Assembly: GCA_036023115.1 (NCBI GenBank)
Contig: JAYKKT010000064.1
Location: 2,782,501 to 2,846,500 of the forward strand
DNA: 64,000 nucleotides
Direction of reading: 5' to 3'
Origin: Brasenia schreberi
Lineage: Eukaryota > Streptophyta > Magnoliopsida > Nymphaeales > Cabombaceae
Below, one piece after another: positions 48,262 to 60,300 of the stretch; within the stretch, counting starts at the first letter, position 1, and each line of letters starts with the position of its first letter. The notes under the pieces were generated by a model. The model did no database searches. It was not told the DNA's origin and was given only the letters and a program-made list of their open reading frames with translations. A program made the translations under genes and the position numbers.

Positions 48262-48545
48262 TCTCTAAAATTGGATGACTAAGATTTGTTTAAATATATT
48301 AGGACTTAAGTGTGTGTTAACAATTTGTTATATGCTAACACATTTAGGTGTTATCATGTCTAAACAAATTTCTATCATTCATATTATTGATTGATGATTG
48401 AAATTTAAATTCAAAAATAAAAACCATGCACATGAATAAAGTATACCTTCAAAAGGACATATGAACTTTTTTATTTTAGATTTAAATCTTAAATATTTAT
48501 TTTTCAGTTTGGATATGCTAGTAGGTTCTACTAATATATATGTGG

Positions 48546-48789
48546 TGTATCGGGGGGAGGGGGGTGAAATATGAGTTACAGTTCCATTTCTGGTCGATTT
48601 TTGATAAAATGAACAGTAACCTAAACTGGAACCGGTTACGGACCTGGTTCAGCCAATTTTAGCTTTGACTGGTTTCATGCCTAATTTGGTTTCGATTAGG
48701 CCTCATCCAAACTGGCCATGTCTATCTAGAGCCACTTCTGTCCTACAATATATGTGCAACAACAAATAAAACCCTATTATTTACATATA
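48546..48789. repeat. 'ggttc'-rich dispersed repeat
   Basis: 48580-48727 is rich in 'ggaacc/ggttc' words and ends 'ggccatgtcta', the terminus shared with copies near 22.5 and 39.4 kb. No gene. Confidence 0.4.
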
Positions 48790-49040
48790 GAGAGAGATTA
48801 TGATATATGAGAGAGAACATAGTATATGGTATTATATTTATGCATTAGCATATCCAAACAAATCTTAATCATTCATTTTTATACATGGATGATTGAAATT
48901 TGAATTCAAAGATAAAAAGTATAGATATAGTTTTAAAGGTGTACTCAATTTACATGTACTTTTTTAATGTCTCAAATTTAAAATTTAAAATCTCTCTTTA
49001 AAATTGGATAGTTGAGATGTGTTTATAGATATGAGAATCG
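48790..49040. mobile_element. Palindromic MITE copy
   Basis: Starts with a GA run and 'gagaacatagtatatggtat', then 'gcattagcatatccaaacaa', 'atcttaatcattcattttta', and ends with 'ctctctttaaaattggatag', 'ttgagatgtgtttata', the partial reverse of the start. Confidence 0.5.
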
Positions 49041-49441
49041 ATTCACATCAGGACCTTCTTGGTAAGTCATCGGAACGCCAGATCGTTTTTTTTCCCTTTT
49101 TCGTATTGTCAAGATGGGGTTAGGAAGATCATAACCAGATTACAAAAGGTTAAAATGTGCTTAAAAGAACACCATTCGGCTGATCTTTCGAACAAACAAA
49201 ACAAGAAGGGCAAGAACAAAAGAGAATCAAAGTTTCATGAAGAGGAGCTCTTATGTGCAGCAGAGATTTACTGCACTTTCTAAACTAAATAGAGCAAACG
49301 GATGATCAACTCCTGAATACAGTCATTAAAGTCTGATCACCAGAGAGCATCTCTTTTGAGGAAGAGTCTTCTTCGCATACCCCATTTTCTCCCCCATTTG
49401 CAGAGTTCAATCGGAACACCATTTCCCTGATCATCTCTCCG

Positions 49442-49570
49442 ATGGCTTCATCGACCACCCTTCCGTTTAAATTTGTCATGATCCTTACATGTATACTAGT
49501 GCTACTCAACGTAGCTGCTCTTCCCCTCCGCCGAGTTGAAGAGACAAATGAAGGGGCACTCATAGAGTGT
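49442..49570 (+). CDS. Possible signal-peptide ORF, cut by a MITE
   Basis: Starts MASSTTLPFKFVMILTCILV and LLNVAALPLRR, a plausible secretory signal. After about 38 codons the frame runs into a MITE terminus (from about 49566) and beyond that into repeats. The opposite strand also has an 85-codon frame (49306-49563) that I do not recognise. It may be a truncated gene or chance. Confidence 0.2.
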
Positions 49571-50575
49571 TTGATAGAACGAAGCGGGAATGCAGTACTG
49601 GAACTGCAGGCTCAGTTACAAAGGGGTGGGCCATGGGCCTCGTTTTTGAAAGGCAGAGTGGTGCCCACGTTTCAAAAGTGTGAGGTACTTGGACTGCAGT
49701 CCCAGTTTGGCAGGCCTTGGTCCGGTTATCAAACACCACCTCCTACTACAACAACTAAGTCTTTTCTCATACTAAATGAGATCAACTACAAGGATTTTTT
49801 GTTTTCATAGAACTCGATCATGTGTCATGCTAACAATTAACTCAATATATATTAAATCATTCTTTATTGTTTCCTTTCAACACTTGTATGATCTACCTCT
49901 TCTTCTTTTAACATTTTTACAATCTAGTTTTTTATATCTTTTTATTGAAGTTTCTTTTGGTCGGATTTCTATATGTTCAAAGTTCAAACTATCTTAAACG
50001 ATTTTTTCTCATTTTGTCATCTATTTGTCCAACTCACAATTTGTTTCTAGTAACCTCATTATATACACGGTTTTTTTTATGACTATTCATCTATCTCCGT
50101 AGAATGGCATCTTTTATTCAACACTCATAGCCATAAAGCATAGCGGATTGAATGATTTCTCTATGATATTTACCTTTTAACTTGAATGGTATCTTTTGCC
50201 ACATAAAATACATGATACACCTCTCCATTTTAACCGATCTATATTAATTTATATATAACAACTCCATTAATTTTTGTGTCAATCTTAACTTTTATATCAT
50301 TTGAACTAACCAAATGATCAAACTTGCATTCCATATATCATGTATTTGTTTTATTAAGTCGAAAGTCTTTACTTTCTAATATTTCTATCTATAGTTCAAA
50401 TTTTTTATTAACTTTTTCTTTATGCTCATTCACTAAAATAATGTCATTCCCAAATAACATACACCAATGGACTTCATCTTCAATATGTTTTGTTAGCTCG
50501 TCAATGACCAATATAAATAAATCTAGACTTAAAATTGTTACTTTATGTAAGGCCCGATTATCAAACACCCTCTAA
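49566..50575. mobile_element. GTGTTTGATA-ended MITE with nested RTE
   Basis: The left end 'gagtgtttgatagaac' and the right end, the complement of 'gagggtgtttgataat', enclose a GC-richer body. The right end was hit by an RTE fragment (49738-50553), which duplicated 16 bases of it. The termini resemble those of the MITE at 8206-8435. Confidence 0.5.
49738..50553 (-). mobile_element. 5'-truncated, decayed RTE with target duplication
   Basis: Matches RTE copy 2 from the tail (ctactacaacaactaagtct) through 'ttctttattgtttcctttca', 'tctctccattttaaccgat' and 'aatgtcattcccaaataaca' to 'cagacttaaaattg'-like sequence. It is heavily mutated. It is flanked by CCGGTTATCAAACACC (49722-49737) and CCGATTATCAAACACC (50554-50569), a 16-bp duplication with one difference. 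Confidence 0.85.
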
Positions 50576-51240
50576 GTGAAAACCAAGAGGAATTTCACTC
50601 TCTAAAGGGACTGAGCTTGAGGTTCCAACTCCACCTTGGTCAGTTGAGATTTTCATGCCAGCTTCATCGATCTTCATAACTGGATTCAGATTCATATCGA
50701 TTCAAATTGCGAGTTTCTTTCTCAAATACTAATCTCTCTTATAATGATAGTTCATTGAAAAGCTAATGCAAAAAAAATTAGTTGAAATCAAGTTTGATAT
50801 GTGAGCGAGACAAGCTTGATGTCACCATGTTGCTTACATGGGTGATCAAGCTCAGATTGGTAGAGTTATTTATTAGTAAGACTCAAACATGAGCTTGATA
50901 GAGTTCGAGTCCAAAGGTTGACATCCGCACGAGTTTAATTGAGTTCATTTATTAGCTGCTCAAGCCGAACTAGTTGAGCTCAAGTTGCTCAGTCATAGCT
51001 CGAGTCGAGATTAACGCTTCATCAAGCTCGAGTGGGAATGGTATGATACAACAGTTTTGCAGGCCTGGCTGCATAATCAAACACTCCTTTTATATATTAG
51101 CCGAGTCTCACCTTGCTTATACTCGCATTCAACTCGGCTCAACGAACGAATTTGTTATAGGGGCCTTTCCGTTGAAAACATTTTGTGGACCATCCGATCT
51201 CACCGAGATGGGACGCTTTAGAAATCTTAGTGTCGACCAT
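50576..51240. other. Intergenic DNA, no gene seen
   Basis: Contains repeated 'gagctcaag/agctcgag' words at 50.8-51.03 kb typical of a dispersed repeat. A MITE terminus 'aatcaaacactcc' lies at about 51074-51086. No gene. Confidence 0.35.
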
Positions 51241-51244
51241 GGTT

Positions 51245-51400
51245 CTCCTATGTTTTTTCGCAAGTCTATTTGATCAAATAATAGTTTTTTGCTTTTCAGA
51301 TTCAAATCTAAATCATTTGTCTTTTAAAATTAGATTATTGGAATTTGTTCGAATATGCTATCTAATGTTGCTAGCATATACCATGTATTTTCTTTTTTTT
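51245..51400. mobile_element. Right half of a palindromic MITE
   Basis: Reads 'ttttaaaattagattattgg', 'aatttgttcgaatatgctat', 'gttgctagcatataccatgt' and then a CT run: the reverse of the left arms at 47.9 and 48.8 kb. Confidence 0.5.
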
Positions 51401-51410
51401 TCTCTCTCTT

Positions 51411-51445
<35 letters not shown>

Positions 51446-51446
51446 G

Positions 51447-51478
<32 letters not shown>

Positions 51479-51533
51479 TGTATGTATGTATGTATGTATG
51501 TATATATATATATATGTATGTATGTATGTATAT

Positions 51534-51567
<34 letters not shown>

Positions 51568-51585
51568 GTATATATATATATATGG
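51400..51585. repeat. (CT)n, (TA)n and (TGTA)n array
   Basis: A CT run to about 51428, TA to about 51445, then a TGTA tetranucleotide array (about 51446-51502). After that three alternations of TA-rich and TGTA-rich blocks run to about 51583. The long Tyr/Ile/Thr/His open frames here are artefacts of the repeat. Confidence 0.9.
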
Positions 51586-51951
51586 TACACACATGCACTA
51601 GGTCGACTTGAATCCTATCCATTGACCCGATTTGGTACCATAATCTTCTCGTTCTGAAACAACCAATATAAATTACAAATCGAGCTGTCAACAGTGGTTA
51701 TTGTTTCACAATCAGACGAACGGCAACCTTCCCATTAAACAACATAAAGTTCGGGAGCCAAACTCGAAGAATCTTGAATTATGAGTGGTCCACAGACAAA
51801 GCAGCATGACGATCCAATTATTAATGCAAAGTGCACACACAGAACCAGTGGGGCAACGAAGAAGTTGGGATCTTTACTGAACAAAAGGAGCGGTTCGCCA
51901 CTTTGGATAGAAAGCTCATCATCTGCACCAATTTACAACTCAAACTTGCTT

Positions 51952-51956
<5 letters not shown>

Positions 51957-52043
<87 letters not shown>

Positions 52044-52056
52044 CATACATATATAT

Positions 52057-52126
<70 letters not shown>

Positions 52127-52127
52127 G
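51957..52127. repeat. Compound palindromic microsatellite (CT)n(TA)n...(GA)n
   Basis: About 45 bases of CT, about 40 of TA, two short TACA interruptions, another TA run and a GA run. It is self-complementary overall, like 22811-22909. Confidence 0.9.
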
Positions 52128-52899
52128 AGGGGGTCTTATATGCATAATGATGGATATTCATAATCGTTCATAACCCCTCATTTCATATATGATTCCACCG
52201 CTTTGACCTCCAGTTGATACCTCCATTACCTTTTACTAGTACTCCATCTTTCATTGATCAACATTACTGCCACCGTAACCAAAACCACTCCGAGAATCTA
52301 AATATTCATGAATATATGGTTTTGTAGTTTTTTAGGTGGTTTTGATCAGTCAAAGGTGCAGTAGTGAGAGGAAGTGAAGGATCACTATATATTTAAGCGG
52401 TAGAACCATATGAAACGAGGGATTATGCACCACCCGTCATTATGCATATAACATTGACTATATATATATATGTGTGTGTAGAGAGAGAGAGAGAGAGAAA
52501 GGGAATTTTGTGCACCTGCATATAATGTTTGTATAGAAAACTATGTAAATGGGTGCATATAATGTATGTATCTTAGAAAACCATCTTAAGTCAAGTAAAT
52601 GGGTGTGTATACAAATGTTTCAAATTTTACAGTGAAGACTATAAAAATAAACTCTTAACTTCTGAAGAATTATATTTTTTTTCAGAATCATAGATTAAAA
52701 TTTGAAGTTTTACCTTTGGCCAGCCAATTCTAACTTGGTTTGTCTTTGATTTGTGAAGTGACTGGCTGGGGTCACGGCATGCTAACAGGCTGAACAAGTC
52801 ATGAGCAGTGCCTGCTCCTCGCATTCAGCTTGGCCAGCAACCCTGTTCACAAAATTAAATTAATGCAGGCATTCTGATTCTCAACTGCATTAAGAGCGT
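52128..52899. other. Intergenic DNA, no gene seen
   Basis: AT-rich. A short (TG)(GA) tract lies at 52466-52498, and 'gtgtatacaa/atgtatgta' words repeat locally near 52.51-52.6 kb. No gene. Confidence 0.3.
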
Positions 52900-53000
52900 T
52901 AGTTCACCTGTCAGAGAACTTGAACTCACAAGATGCAGGTCGACATTTCGATACCCGGGGCATGCTAGCTAGCCTCAGCCTCCCCATTGTAAGAGGAAAA
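52900..53000 (+). repeat. tRNA-like SINE, copy 5 (family A)
   Basis: A-box-like TTAGTTCACCTG, then 'gaactcacaagatgcaggtc', B-box-like ATTTCGATACCCGG, tail CCTCAGCCTCCCCATTGTAA and an A-rich end. Confidence 0.65.
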
Positions 53001-54159
53001 AAAAGGTCTTATTTGAACTTCAGCAAGTATCAAGACTGGCACTTGGTTGCATACTTTGCTTCTATATGGAAAGTTATTCTGCTCATAGTTAGAGGTTAAT
53101 GTTTCAGTCATCTGATTGGGAACTGGGCCAAGATTGGTGTTCTTCTAGGGTGTGTTTGATTCGTGGTGTCAAGTCCTTGGTATTAGAATTGTAGACTTAG
53201 ACATGGGCTTGTATCATGGTTCTTAAGAATCATGGTTTTGTGTTTGATTCTAAACTTGGGTTTCCATGTAAAGCCTCTGGATCGAGTTTTTGTGGCCCTA
53301 CTTAAATTAAGTTCTATGAAACCAGAGTTCCACACCATCAACAAGGTGTCAATTTTTTTATGCATAATGGAACTTAGAACAACAAAAAAATCATGGTCCA
53401 GTTCTACGGAACTTTGTATCGAAGACATCCTAAGAAAACAGTACGACAAGGGTGGCTCAACACAAATTAAAGCCTAAAGCGAATATTGGATACTATATGT
53501 GACTGGAAAATTTGTGGCCTAAATCTTAAAATTTGGGCTTAAAAAAGTTGTATATCTGATCCATTTAACAAATTTTGAGGCCTACAAAATTGATATTATA
53601 ACAAATTTAAAATTTGAAGGCCTAAGGCACTTGGCTCAGCAGCTTTATGCATGAGAGGCTTGCATTTACACCTTTCAGAGGAAGCAGTAATGGCTGCTTT
53701 TATCTCTGAATCTCTTACTCTTTCACCAGGAAAAGTTCAGGAAATTATTGGCCATTGATGAATCCGTGGGCTATAGCACAAAGGCCACTGTTATAACTAA
53801 TTCTATAATCTGCTTTTATCCAAGCTCGGGACCGGTTGCTCAAGCACAAATCCTCGCCGAGAAAAATGGTCTCTGTTGAGACCATGAGAGTTGATTTCAA
53901 GGTTCACATGGAGGCAACTGAAAACTGATATTTGCAGACTGGCAAACCACAGAATCAACAATTTCTGTCAGATGACACTCAATCTTCCCAAACAAATGAC
54001 AGAATCTTGATCCTGCAGGCTCATTAAGTGCATCTCAATAAAAAACAAAATAAATACACTTATATATATACATACATACATATATATATATATATATTAG
54101 TCAATGCTCAAATCATATCCGTGCTTAAACTATTCAAGTATCTAGTTCAATCAAATGAT
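53001..54159. other. Intergenic DNA, no gene seen
   Basis: A GGGTGTGTTTGATTCGTGG terminus at about 53147 suggests another MITE of the 8.2-kb type, but its other end was not found. A TA-rich tract lies at 54061-54097. Short open frames at 53183-53477 are not convincing. Confidence 0.3.
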
Positions 54160-54475
54160 TCGGAATATGATATATGCTAGTACACTTAAGTACTACAAAA
54201 TTGAAACAAATAACAACTAATCATTGTTAGTATCTAAGTATGTTAACAACTATTTATCTATCTATATAGAGAGAGAACATGTAAAAATAAATCTCAATCA
54301 TTCGATTTGAAACATAGATGGTTGAAATGTGAATTTAAAAAATAAAAATTGTTTCCTAAATTAATTATATTTGAAAAAGATACAAGTAGACTTTTTACTT
54401 TTAAAATTCAAGCATTCTATCTTTCAAATTGAATTGCTAAAATTTGTTTGGATTTGACAACAAATTTTTTATATA
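54160..54475. mobile_element. Palindromic MITE copy
   Basis: Left motifs 'gatatatgctagtacactta', 'agtactacaaaattgaaaca'; middle 'gagagagaacatgtaaaaat', 'aaatctcaatcattcgattt'; end 'tttcaaattgaattgctaaa', 'atttgtttggatttgacaac'. It probably comprises two overlapping copies. Confidence 0.5.
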
Positions 54476-54737
54476 TATAGGAAGAGTGAGAGGGAGAATC
54501 TTCACAAGCAATAATTTTGATCGTGGACAGAGATAACAGGTCAGCACTTACATGTGGGATATGGTAAAACAACCTCAAGGATATGTCAAATACATTGACT
54601 ATTTGGAACTTATAACGAAATTCTCACATAAATGAAATTAATGACAATAAGTAAAACTTCAAATGATGGATTCGATAAGATTCAAACACTTGTAAATGTA
54701 TTGGTTGCTTGAGAACTCTTATAGAATATGCGTAACG

Positions 54738-54832
54738 AGCAATAGCTCACCTGGATACGGGGTCAGCTCACAAGTTGAAGGTCATGACTTCGGTACCAGG
54801 GCATGTAAAGGTCTTAGGCCTCTTCATTTACA
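54738..54832 (+). repeat. tRNA-like SINE, copy 6 (family A)
   Basis: A-box-like AATAGCTCACCTGG is perfectly kept; then 'cagctcacaagttgaaggtc', B-box-like GACTTCGGTACCAGG and tail 'ggcctcttcattt'. It is flanked by a 33-base direct repeat with two differences (54688-54720 and 54840-54872). Confidence 0.68.
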
Positions 54833-54889
54833 GGTCATGACTTGTAAATGTATTGATTGCTTGAGAACTCCTAATATAGTTTGAATATT

Positions 54890-55040
54890 TAGAAAGATGA
54901 TTAGATGGAGCTCTCGTTAAAGGTATGAAAAATCATACAAGGAAATGTCTTAAAATAAATCATTAAAGGTCATGAAAAATATAAAAAAGTAATAAAATAT
55001 GATCTTGCTCTTTTAGAGTTAAATGCTAATATGGCACAAG
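54890..55040 (+). mobile_element. RTE 3' fragment, strongly decayed
   Basis: 'aatatttagaaagatgatta', 'tatgaaaaatcata', 'aatatgatcttgctctttta' and 'gagttaaatgctaatatggc' follow the 3' order of the RTE coding end (IERR, LEKL, NDLAY, ELTANMA). Many lesions. Confidence 0.55.
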
Positions 55041-55054
55041 ATAAAGTACAAATG

Positions 55055-55608
55055 TCAAACAACAATAACAACAACAACTAAGCCTTTTTCCATACTAGAT
55101 GGGGTTGGCTACATGTATTCTTTGTTTCCACATAATCCTATCATGTGTCATGTTAGCAGTTAACTCACAATAAGCTAGTTCATTCTTTATTGTTTCTTTC
55201 CAACTCTTTTGTGGTCATCCTCTACCTCTTTTAATACTTTCAAAATCTACTTTTTCATACCTTCTTAGTGGTTCTTCTTTTGATCTTCTTTCTATATGTT
55301 CAAACTACCTTAAACTATATTCTCTCATTTTATCCTTTATTGGTGCCACACATAATTTATTTCTAATAACCTCATTATGTATACGATCTTTTCTTGTATG
55401 ACCACTCATCCATCTCAACATCTTCATTTCTGCCACAAACATCTTTTGTACATGATGATTAACTGCCCAACACTCAGAACCATAAAGAGTGGTAAGTCTA
55501 ATTACTGCTCTATAATATTTACCTTTTAACTTTAATGGTATCTTCTTATCACAAAGAATACTTGATGCTCCTCTCCATTTTAACCAACCAACATTAATTC
55601 TATGCGTT
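55055..55608 (-). mobile_element. RTE 3' fragment, moderately preserved
   Basis: Matches RTE copy 2 from the tail (aataacaacaacaactaagc) through the C-terminal reverse-transcriptase region. An open frame at 55305-55667 reads [20 protein letters not shown] and [20 protein letters not shown]. It is cut off at the 5' side near 55608. No target duplication found. Confidence 0.8.
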
Positions 55609-56743
55609 GATTTTCGTTGTGGTTCGCATTCGCGGGATAATACAACCATCCAACGAAGGGATCCCAAGAAAAGGGTATCCCTTCACTATGCATAAGACAA
55701 GCATACTTTCCAAGGAAATTTGCTTAAAGTTACCTAAACTTATGTCAGGTGGATTTGCATAACATTAGTTATACGTAACACCAAATTGAATCCTTAATGG
55801 ATTCCTTCCTATCTTCTATAGCTGGCCATCTCTATGCAAAGTTGTTGTCCACACATATTCTATTTCTTGCTCAACTGATTGACAAGACCTTTTCTTTTTC
55901 TTGCATCCAGTCAGGTTTATAAAGCACTTGTATTTTCTCAGGTAAAACGACGAATTGATGAATTTTTCATATTTTGACTCGAGACCTTGCTTAAGTGGAA
56001 CAAGTACCCAAACTTTAACAGCATATATTTTTCTTTGTGGCCAAGTTGAGGAACTTCAACGTCTCTTGAAGGGCCAAGATCATGAGATTCTTCACCTTTC
56101 TGCTGTTAATTGAATCTTTTGGACTTGTGAGTTTAGAGAACAACACGTGATCCTTCGCCCAGATATTGAAATTTAATGAAGCAGTTGAAAACACTCCCGC
56201 ACCAAACACAAGCAGGGGGTATAATTAAATTCGTGAGCTGGCTGATGTGGTTGTCCTTTTGTGACGGTTACCAACTGAAAAATCCCATTACATTGTTAGC
56301 GTCTTCTTGCGAACCAAATATTCATGCATGTGAAGATAGGACGAAGCTGTTCGATTGAGATGGGCCTCTGCTTTTAAAAAGCCGAATCAGCCTCTAAAGC
56401 TACCGACAGATCGTTTATAATTATGTTTATAATGGCGAAGGGCTGCCGGAAAACGCACTCTGCAAGTAGATTAACTGAGAGATTATACGTCTTTTATGAA
56501 TAATCAGCGGCGGGTTTTTGGATCATGGGTTTTGTGATGCATCATCAAAGCATGACGGACTTGGCTGCTAAAAATTAAATTGTCTCTTAGGATTTGTTTG
56601 TAGTTTCTGCGTTTAATATTTCTTCCTTTGTTCTTTGCTCCCAACGTGTTTGAGTACTTTTTTAGTTGGAAAAACAGAAAGGAAAGGTGCCTGTCTTCAT
56701 GCACGTTATATGCTTTTCCACAAAATGCAACAAACATCCAAAC

Positions 56744-56809
<66 letters not shown>

Positions 56810-57200
56810 GTTAAGAATGTTGACTAGAACGACTGGCAAAAACATGCGAACCCAGTGTAGACCTATTAAAAATTGCCTCGAGGAACTGCTCCACAAAGAC
56901 TGTCGTTGGGCACTCACTTTCTCATCAATATCTTCTTCCATAAATTCGTAAGAAATGGACAAGTTTTCCGAATTGGTGTGGTTTAAAGACAACACTTTTG
57001 CCAAGATTCAGAACTTTTAGTATCCAAAATCAATATAGAAAAGGAAATATCGCGTTCTCAAGCAAAGAAAAGCATTGGAAAAAATAAAGTTTGTATAGTA
57101 TTCAAACCCCTCAATAAAAATATAATATATTCACTAGGAACGAAGTATCCATATAGGTGTCCATGGATACATATACTTTTAATTATAAAGGAACATGACA
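55609..57200. other. Intergenic DNA, no gene seen
   Basis: Unique-looking sequence. A (CT)n run of about 64 bases lies at 56745-56808. Short open frames (for example 56015-56209 on the minus strand) resemble nothing known to me. Confidence 0.35.
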
Positions 57201-57259
57201 ATTCGTAAAATTTGTGCCACCAGTTCAAAAATCTATATATTCCATATCGATTAATGGAT

Positions 57260-57268
57260 CTATATATT
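57260..57268 (+). promoter_or_regulatory. Possible TATA box of the secreted-protein gene
   Basis: CTATATATTC about 75 bases before the ATG at 57337. A (CT)n run (57301-57324) lies between and would be in the leader. Confidence 0.4.
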
Positions 57269-57336
57269 CATTCGCAAACCTCACTCAGTACGAGAACAAG
57301 TTCTCTCTCTCTCTCTCTCTCTCTAAGAAAGCGTCT

Positions 57337-60300
57337 ATGAGAACCGAGATATTGTTTCTGGTTTTCCTCCTAGAAATCTTGTTCTTGGCAGCATTTGCAG
57401 CTTCAGAGGAGTATGTATCAGCTGTTGGTGACCCCGGAATGAGAAGAGATGGACTCAGAGTTTCCTTCGAAGCGTGGAATTTCTGCAACGAAGTGGCAGT
57501 GGAAGCTCCACAAATGGGCAGCCCGAGAGCTGCTGATTGCTTTGACATCACCAGTAAGCCCAGAAACCGTTTCAAAACAACCAAAGGTTCTTGGTTTTCT
57601 TCATTTTAGAGCATGGTAAAGTTCATCAAAACCGTTCCCAGATCCGACTCTTTCTTTGCATCTTGTTCTGTAGGTCGTAGTATTGTTCACAAGGTAACAG
57701 AGGAAGACAACAGACTTGGAGTTGGAAAGCCATTTCCTGGTGTGACTCCTCAAGCTCTCAACAACACAGACTTGTATGCAGTTGAGAAAGAACTGTATTT
57801 GGGTTCTAAATGTGAGGTTTCCGACACCCCTAATCCATGGCAGTTTTGGATGGTGATGCTTAAAAATGGGAATTTGGATACAACAGCTGGATTGTGCCCT
57901 GAGAACGGGAAGAAAGCCGGTCCTTTCAAACAAATACCAAGGTTTCCTTGCTTTGGTAAAGGTTGTATGAATCAACCCACTTTCTATCATGAACCAACTC
58001 ATTTTGTGGATAGTGGGAGTTTGAAAGGGAGCTTCAATGGCAGCTATGATTTAGATGCAGATTTAAGCAATGGGTTAGACAGCAATTCATTTTATCAGGT
58101 TGTTTGGGAGAAAAAGGTAGGGGTTGGGAGCTGGGTATTCAGTCACAGACTGAAAACATCTAAAAAGTATCCATGGTTGATGCTGTATCTGAGATCTGAT
58201 GCCACCAGTGGGTTTTCTGGTGGATACCACTATGAGACCAGAGGGATGCTCAAGACTGTGAGTATTCTTATGAATTCCCTGAAAAATCCCAATTTTCTAC
58301 AGAAAACGTGAACTTTCTTACCCATGTTGATGGTGAAATTCCCTTCATCATCATATTGTAGTTCTTCTTTTAGCTGTATGAACGCTTGAATGCAACCGTT
58401 TGCGCTGTGAATGAGAAACGCTAGCAAATAGTTGAACTTAAACATAGTCTCAGTGGTTCCTCTCTTCCGCCTCTCCTTTATTGCAGATTTTTGTGTTGTG
58501 CGAACTTGTTAAGACAGTCAACAGGCTTACTAATTGCTACATTGTTTCTTCGTATCTTTATTTATTATTGAAGCTCTGATCTAATGATAATTAAGGCTTA
58601 AGAGAACAAGTGGTGGTGGGACACACTGCAATCCAATAGAAGGGCAGATGCCATAATGCCAGTTGTTCCATGTGAGTCATGGAGACTCTTGCTGGGTTCC
58701 AACCCTTTTTACTTGTCATAAATATGTAGAAAGAAAAGCTGGATTTGGGTAGACCTGCTACCGGGTCACACTCAGGTATTAAACTTCTGATGTTTTGTCA
58801 GTGGGGAACTCCTTAACCAGTGAGCTATACCCTTTTGGGTAATGCCACTCAAACTTTTGAAAGCTTGAATTGTCGCCCAAAAGTTTAGGACATCAAATAC
58901 ATTCTATCCTTAATTACCCTTGCTTTAATGTTGAGTTAACATGAACTGAGGTTTCAAATTCTCTTTTTATGCCTTTGTAGCTGTAAGAAGCTTGGGTAGA
59001 CATGTAAAATTATTACAACTTGACTGCTATTTCCTTTACTGAAGGAAACAGTTGGCAGCCGTGAAGATAAGAAATTCAAAAGTTTTTGATGCGTCACTGA
59101 GCCTACCTTGTGAACCAATGATCTAATGGTTGAATAAACCCTGTTATGATCACTGGGTTGGCCAACTATGATCCAAATCAATATTTTGAAGAATCCTGCA
59201 CTTGATTTTGAACCCATTTGATCGTAGTTATGTCATGTATATGAAGAAAAAACAGAAAATAGAACAAAATGGATGCTTATATCTCCTGCTGAAAATTCTA
59301 AATGGATCACTTGTGCTTTCTCAGCTTCCAGAATCTCCCAACTTCAAGGCTCGGCTGACACTTGATGTGAAACAAGGAGGAGGGCCTAAAAGCCAGTTTT
59401 ACTTGATGGATATAGGAAGCTGTTGGAAGAACAATGGATCCCCTTGTGATGGAGATGTTGTCACTGATATAACCAGATACAGTGAGATGATCATCAATCC
59501 ACAAACACCAGCATGGTGCAGCCCAAAAAATTTGCAGGCTTGCCCACCATTCCACATCCTTCCTGACGATACCAAGATTCACCGGAATGACACTGCAAAC
59601 TTCCCGTACTCGGCTTACCACTATTATTGTGGCCCTGGAAACGCAAAGTATATGGAGGCGCCTTACAGTACATGTGATCCTTATAGCAATCCTCAGGCAC
59701 AAGAATTGGTTCAGATATTACCCCACCCAGTATGGGCAGCATATGGTTATCCTTCAAAGCAAGGGGAGGGCTGGATTGGGGACCCCAAGACCTGGGAATT
59801 GGATGTTGGTGGCCTATCCAGCAGGCTCTATTTTTACCAGGTGAATATTTTTCTTTCATAAGGTGCTATCAGATGAATTTCGCTAGTATTTTGTTATTGT
59901 TTCAAATCAGCCAATCCAACTTCATGATGCATGTGATAGCAAATGCTCATGATGCACTACAAGCAATAGCTCACCTCGCTAGGGGTTTGACTCACAAGTC
60001 AAAGGTCATGAGTTTGATACCCTGGGGTGTGCATATGGCTTCGGCCTCCCTATTGTACCCAAAAGATGCTCATGATAAAAAATGCTCATCCATTTGTAAT
60101 CAGTGATGATTATATCCATGCATTCGTGCTTCAAATGAGGGCGGATGAGAATTGGTGGTCTTATGCTGGTTGTTAGCTGCCTAATGCAACCCCCTTCCAT
60201 TTTGCGGGTTTCATAACTGCTATTGAAGTGCCAAACCTTCACGGTGGTGGAGTTCCATAATCTGCTATATTCATTAGTTGCAAATTTTTCACTCAGTTTC

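Noticed and set aside
51330..51691. Several open frames of 78-138 codons rich in Tyr/Ile/His/Met
   Set aside because: They are readings of the TA/TGTA microsatellite in different frames and both strands, not proteins.
59307..59859. Minus-strand frames opposite exon 3 of the secreted-protein gene
   Set aside because: The plus-strand frame is bounded by good splice sites and fits the family; the minus frames are shadows.
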